From Salinimicrobium sp035607535 (GTDB lineage: Bacteria; Bacteroidota; Bacteroidia; Flavobacteriales; Flavobacteriaceae), in the NCBI RefSeq assembly GCF_035607535.1, contig NZ_JAYDZX010000001.1, forward strand, positions 372,001 to 436,000: a stretch of DNA of 64,000 nt. Reading direction: 5' to 3'. The notes under the pieces are model-generated. The model saw only the letters and a list, made by a program, of their open reading frames with translations. It was not told the origin of the DNA and made no database searches. Below are positions 60,783 to 64,000 of the stretch, piece by piece. The position numbers and the translations under genes are program-made. Positions within the stretch are counted from its first letter, which is position 1. The number at the start of each line of letters is the position of its first letter.

Positions 60783-62207
60783 ATGGAGAGTATCAGCGTT
60801 TTTGACATGCTTAAAATAGGAGTTGGTCCTTCCAGCTCACATACCCTGGGTCCATGGCGGGCTGCCGAAAGATGGGTCGGGGAATTAAAGCAATCGGGGA
60901 AATTTGACCAGGTCGAAAAGGTAACCGTAAATCTTTACGGGTCTCTTTCCCTTACCGGAAAAGGCCACGCTACAGATCTGGCTTCGGTGCTGGGTCTATT
61001 GGGTTATGATCCTGTCACTGTTCCCGTAGAAAATATTGATCCTGAAATCAATAACATCCGGACTTTTCACCGCCTTAACCTGAATGGCGAACGCAGTATT
61101 GACTTCGACCTCGAAAACGATATCGTCTTTAATAGGAAATTCCTGCCGTTCCATCCCAACGGAATGAAATTCACCGCCCTCCTTTCCTCAGGAAAAACCA
61201 CCTCCTCCACTTTCTACTCCATCGGCGGCGGATTCGTAGTAAAGGAAGAACGCAAAAACGCCAAGAAGCAGCTAAAGAAGTTCAAAGAATTTCCGTTCCC
61301 TATTGTAAAGGGAACAGATCTGGCAGCATTTTGTAAGCAGGAGAACAAGAAGATCTCTGAAATAGTTTACGAAAATGAAAAATCCCTTCGTACCGAAGAA
61401 GAAATAGACGCCGGATTAAAGGCTGTGTGGGACGTGATGCTGGAATCCATGTATTTGGGCTGCCACACCGAAGGAACTCTTCCCGGCGGATTGAACGTGC
61501 GCCGCCGTGCTCCCGATTCTCATAAGAAACTTATAGGGGATTCAAAATATGACACTAAGGAAGAATGGATTGAAGCCATAAGAAATACCGAAGTGAAATT
61601 CCGTTCTATCCTGAAGTGGGTTAGTTGCTTTGCCCTGGGGGTAAATGAAGTTAATGCCTCTTTAGGCCGCGTAGTAACAGCACCTACAAATGGAAGTGCC
61701 GGAGTAATTCCAGCGGTATTGATGTACTATCTCACCATTGAAAATCACGATGCCGGATTCGAAAAGATCAAGCAGTTCCTTTTAGTGGCCGGAGAAATTG
61801 GCAGTTTATTCAAGAAAGGAGCAACTATATCTGCCGCAATGGGAGGTTGCCAGGCAGAAATTGGTGTTTCTTCCTCTATGGCCGCCGGAGCTTTAACCGA
61901 AGTTATGGGAGGTACTCCCGAACAAGTCATGATGGCCAGCGAGATTGCCATGGAACACCACCTTGGCCTCACCTGCGACCCCATCGCCGGACTCGTTCAG
62001 ATTCCCTGTATCGAAAGAAATTCCATGGGTGCCATCAAAGCCATTAACGCCGCTGAAATGGCATTGGATGCAGATCTTATCCACGCCAAAGTTCCACTTG
62101 ACAAGGTCATCGAAACTATGTGGGAAACAGCAAAAGACATGAATTCGAAGTATAAAGAAACTTCGGAAGGCGGATTGGCGGTGAGAGTGAGTTTGAGTGA
62201 CTGCTAG
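60783..62207 (+). CDS. sdaA: L-serine ammonia-lyase (iron-sulfur, single chain)
   Basis: A 474-residue serine dehydratase that turns L-serine into pyruvate and ammonia with a [4Fe-4S] cluster. The start MESISVFDMLKIG is chosen over an in-frame TTG at 60777. Seen: the N-terminal GVGPSSSHTLGPWRAAERW, the central TAPTNGSAGVIPAV, and cysteines in YLGCHTEGTLPGGL, WVSCFALGVNE and IPCIERNSMG that can ligate the cluster. The alpha and beta domains are fused as in many Gram-negatives. A MITE-like repeat begins one base after the stop. Confidence 0.93.
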   Translation: MESISVFDMLKIGVGPSSSHTLGPWRAAERWVGELKQSGKFDQVEKVTVNLYGSLSLTGKGHATDLASVLGLLGYDPVTVPVENIDPEINNIRTFHRLNLNGERSIDFDLENDIVFNRKFLPFHPNGMKFTALLSSGKTTSSTFYSIGGGFVVKEERKNAKKQLKKFKEFPFPIVKGTDLAAFCKQENKKISEIVYENEKSLRTEEEIDAGLKAVWDVMLESMYLGCHTEGTLPGGLNVRRRAPDSHKKLIGDSKYDTKEEWIEAIRNTEVKFRSILKWVSCFALGVNEVNASLGRVVTAPTNGSAGVIPAVLMYYLTIENHDAGFEKIKQFLLVAGEIGSLFKKGATISAAMGGCQAEIGVSSSMAAGALTEVMGGTPEQVMMASEIAMEHHLGLTCDPIAGLVQIPCIERNSMGAIKAINAAEMALDADLIHAKVPLDKVIETMWETAKDMNSKYKETSEGGLAVRVSLSDC

Positions 62208-62553
62208 GACCACCCCGCCCTCCGGGCACCCCTCCTTGAAAAAAGGAGGGGAACACCTTGAAGTCACAGGTGACTTCCTGCCTTCGGCAGGAGCTGTGAC
62301 CCAAAAATCCATTCTTCTGGATATTACCTGCAAAAGCTAATATAGGTCTTACATCTCCTTCTGTCAAAGGTTGAAGGAATGCAAAGCAGAATTCAAATTT
62401 GAAACCTCTTTCCTCTCGAAGAGAGTGAACGCGCAGCGGAATTATAAACTTGAACTCCCTCCACTTGTGGAGGGTTTCGCGCAGCGAATGTCTCGAATAG
62501 CTCCCCTCCTTTTTTCAAGGAGGGGTGGCAGGCGATAGCCTGACGGGGTGGTC
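62208..62553. mobile_element. MITE-like element, 346 bp with inverted ends
   Basis: Left arm 62208-62252 starts GACCACCCCG and ends with the hairpin CCCCTCCTTGAAAAAAGGAG; the right arm 62502-62553 is its near reverse complement (CTCCTTTTTTCAAGGAG... CGGGGTGGTC). The interior has no frame but has several smaller hairpins (AAGTCAC/GTGACTT, CCTGCC/GGCAGG, CCCTCCAC/GTGGAGGG) and repeated GCGCAGCG. It looks like a non-autonomous dispersed repeat. It fills the gap between sdaA and the DinB gene and could act as a weak bidirectional terminator. Confidence 0.7.
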
Positions 62554-62593
62554 AGGCGCTACACCCGCGAAGCGGAACTAAATTATCCCTAAC

Positions 62594-63052
62594 CTAATAT
62601 TCCAGTTTCGACAACAGCACGATCTGCCCCAAATGATAAGCATCATGTTGGATTATCCCCTGAATCAAATAATAATACCGCTGATCATTCCCCGGATAAG
62701 TTTTTTCGAGGTCTTCATCTTTTAAGTTATCAAAGAATTCCAGCCACTCCTGTTGTGATTGCTCCAGTTCTTGCAGGGTCTTTTTCCAGGCTTCCTCAGA
62801 TGTATCTAAAGTTTCACGAATAAAATTATCTTCAGGCACCGAAATAATATTTCCGTTCAGGCGCTTCAGGATCATACGTCGCCACTCGATGATATGAACG
62901 ACAATTTGCCAGATCGAATTCCGGCCTTCAGCAATTTTTTTACGCGCTTTTTCCGCAGAAATCCCTTTAAGCGTTTGCTTCAGGTTTTCATCAATCCATG
63001 GGTCCCCATCATAGAGCTGGGAAAACTCTTGTTTTAACCTCTGTGTTTCCAT
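62594..63052 (-). CDS. DinB-like metal-dependent four-helix protein
   Basis: About 152 residues from METQRLKQEFSQLYDGD; a start at 63076 would overlap the next gene. The DinB/YfiT four-helix fold is recognised by IVVHIIEWRRMILKRLNG and HDAYHLGQIVLLS near the end, giving the three histidines of the metal site. Such proteins are often thiol transferases or stress genes. It starts 2 bases after the upstream stop and is co-transcribed with the NTF2-like gene. Confidence 0.85.
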   Translation of the reverse strand: METQRLKQEFSQLYDGDPWIDENLKQTLKGISAEKARKKIAEGRNSIWQIVVHIIEWRRMILKRLNGNIISVPEDNFIRETLDTSEEAWKKTLQELEQSQQEWLEFFDNLKDEDLEKTYPGNDQRYYYLIQGIIQHDAYHLGQIVLLSKLEY

Positions 63053-63053
63053 G

Positions 63054-63530
63054 CTATTTAAGTTTCTTCTCATCACATCCCTCTCTCCTTCTGGTGTCTA
63101 TGAGGTAAATGATCTTCCATTCTCCTTTTTGCTTCAGAAGTTGAAAGTTGTTTACGCCACAGTGGCTAAAAGCGTCATTAAGAAAAAATGAGTAAGGCGT
63201 CCAGGCATTAGCCATGTCTCCGTCTATTTTGATCACGTAATCATGCAGCACTTCTTTAAAAGAAGTCTCCAGCGGGATAGAAACTATACCTTTTAAGACT
63301 TTCGCCAATTCCTCATGGACCAGCTTGGTATCACCTTCCTTAGTTTTAGCTATGGTCTGCACCACAGGCTCTTTATGAAATACAGATTTCATAATAAGGG
63401 AATCCCTGGCGTGGAAGCCCTCAAAAAAGGTATTTACAACCTTCTTTATTTTTTCTTCCTCAGAAGAATTCTGTGCACTTGCAAAGATTCCAAAAAGGAG
63501 AAAAACAGCACTTGTGATAAGTGTTTTCAT
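63054..63530 (-). CDS. Secreted NTF2-like (SnoaL/DUF4440-type) protein
   Basis: A 158-residue exported protein: SPI signal MKTLITSAVFLLFGIFASAQ then an NTF2-like cone fold, IKKVVNTFFEGFHARDSLIMKSVFH, and GDMANAWTPYSFFLNDAFSHCGVNNFQLLKQKGEWKIIYLIDTRRREGC. It resembles lumazine-binding-type NTF2 proteins often seen in this phylum. Function not known. It lies in a two-gene unit with the DinB-like gene. Confidence 0.82.
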   Translation of the reverse strand: MKTLITSAVFLLFGIFASAQNSSEEEKIKKVVNTFFEGFHARDSLIMKSVFHKEPVVQTIAKTKEGDTKLVHEELAKVLKGIVSIPLETSFKEVLHDYVIKIDGDMANAWTPYSFFLNDAFSHCGVNNFQLLKQKGEWKIIYLIDTRRREGCDEKKLK

Positions 63531-63586
63531 ATCATCATGGTTTTGCAGGTAATTTAGTACTTTTACCTGAATTTAATTTTTACCCT

Positions 63587-64000
63587 ATGTCAGTCGCTAA
63601 GAAAGAATACAAGCGTATTACCACAAAATCTCTTGTTGAAATGAAATCAAATGGAGAAAAGATCTCCATGCTTACTTCCTATGATTTTTCAATGGCCAAA
63701 ATCGTGGATGGGGCCGGCATAGATGTGATCCTGGTAGGTGATTCGGCAAGTAATGTAATGGCAGGACATGAAACCACGCTTCCAATTACCCTTGACCAGA
63801 TGATCTACCACGCTGCAAGTGTGGTTCGGGCTGTAGATCGGGCGCTTGTGGTGGTCGATCTTCCCTTCGGAAGTTATCAAAGTGATCCCAAAGAAGCTTT
63901 GCGTTCTGCGATAAGGATCATGAAAGAAAGCGGCGGACACGCAGTAAAGCTGGAAGGCGGAAAAGAAATAAAGGATTCAGTTAAACGAATTCTTAATGCC
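63587..64000 (+). CDS. panB: 3-methyl-2-oxobutanoate hydroxymethyltransferase, 5' part
   Basis: The first 138 codons of PanB, which transfers a hydroxymethyl group to 2-oxoisovalerate in pantothenate (coenzyme A) synthesis. Seen: TTKSLVEMKSNGEKISMLTSYDFSMAKIVDGAGIDVILVGDSASNVMAGHETTLPITLDQM, containing the metal aspartate in GDSASNV, and VVVDLPFGSYQ and AVKLEGG. No stop appears before the window edge; about half of a normal 270-residue protein is present. The start codon is the first ATG after a 56-base gap from the divergent NTF2-like gene. Confidence 0.95.
   Translation, partial: MSVAKKEYKRITTKSLVEMKSNGEKISMLTSYDFSMAKIVDGAGIDVILVGDSASNVMAGHETTLPITLDQMIYHAASVVRAVDRALVVVDLPFGSYQSDPKEALRSAIRIMKESGGHAVKLEGGKEIKDSVKRILNA

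Overview
The window is a contiguous chromosomal piece from a member of the Bacteroidetes, almost certainly the family Flavobacteriaceae (Gramella/Salegentibacter-like). The evidence is the moderately AT-rich sequence, promoters of the Bacteroidetes type (TTG, about 20 bases, TAnnTTTG) instead of sigma70 boxes, few Shine-Dalgarno sites, many SPII lipoproteins and flavobacterial gene types (fused E1 alpha/beta dehydrogenase, tandem DUF2061 protein, DUF4369-TlpA protein, HD-DUF5706 protein). No rRNA, tRNA, CRISPR array or intact mobile element was seen.

Region 1 (about 1-16.3 kb, all minus strand) is a surface-polysaccharide precursor region. Read in the direction of transcription it holds a LacI-type regulator, a UDP-GlcNAc(A) 4-epimerase and a TviB/WbpA-type dehydrogenase (a UDP-GalNAcA route), a WecD-like acetyltransferase, a UDP-glucose dehydrogenase, a sulfate-activation operon (cysQ, DUF2061, cysC, cysD, cysN) with no sulfate-reduction genes, rmlA, an epimerase, a WecE-like aminotransferase, and a LegB/LegC-like pair that starts a nonulosonic acid route continuing past the left edge. 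No glycosyltransferase, flippase or polymerase lies in the window, so this is the precursor half of a larger locus. A four-helix-bundle gene inside it is broken by two in-frame stops, and degenerate AATCG/TTCGTTAA-type microrepeats fill several gaps.

Region 2 (16.4-32.9 kb) is mixed housekeeping and envelope: a 49-residue membrane protein, Dps, an MscS channel, a 1240-residue lipoprotein joining a metallophosphoesterase, a kinase-like middle region and an outer-membrane barrel, an HD-DUF5706 (Pycsar-effector-type) membrane protein whose 3' end overlaps a convergent GAF protein, a TlpA-like thioredoxin, a SIMPL protein, a rhomboid protease, a lipid A acyltransferase, GlmM, an AcpH-like protein and an astacin protease.

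Region 3 (32.9-37.4 kb) is accessory: about 1.3 kb of decayed DNA with two IS200/IS605-type tnpA remnants, then two tandem paralogous secreted lipoproteins, one carrying cysteine-rich Ca-loop-like repeats.

Region 4 (37.6-64 kb) is mostly core: a LuxR-type regulator with a degenerate receiver, UvrA, a LOG-family hydrolase, an M1-peptidase-like protein without zinc ligands but with a C-terminal barrel, the E1 alpha/beta dehydrogenase, a YdbS/YdbT PH-domain pair, the menaquinone genes menB, menD, menF and a probable menI, CvfB, DnaK, L-serine dehydratase, DinB and NTF2-like proteins, and the 5' part of panB running off the right edge. Dispersed palindromic repeats cluster at 55.5-62.6 kb, including a 346-bp MITE-like element with terminal inverted repeats right after the serine dehydratase gene.
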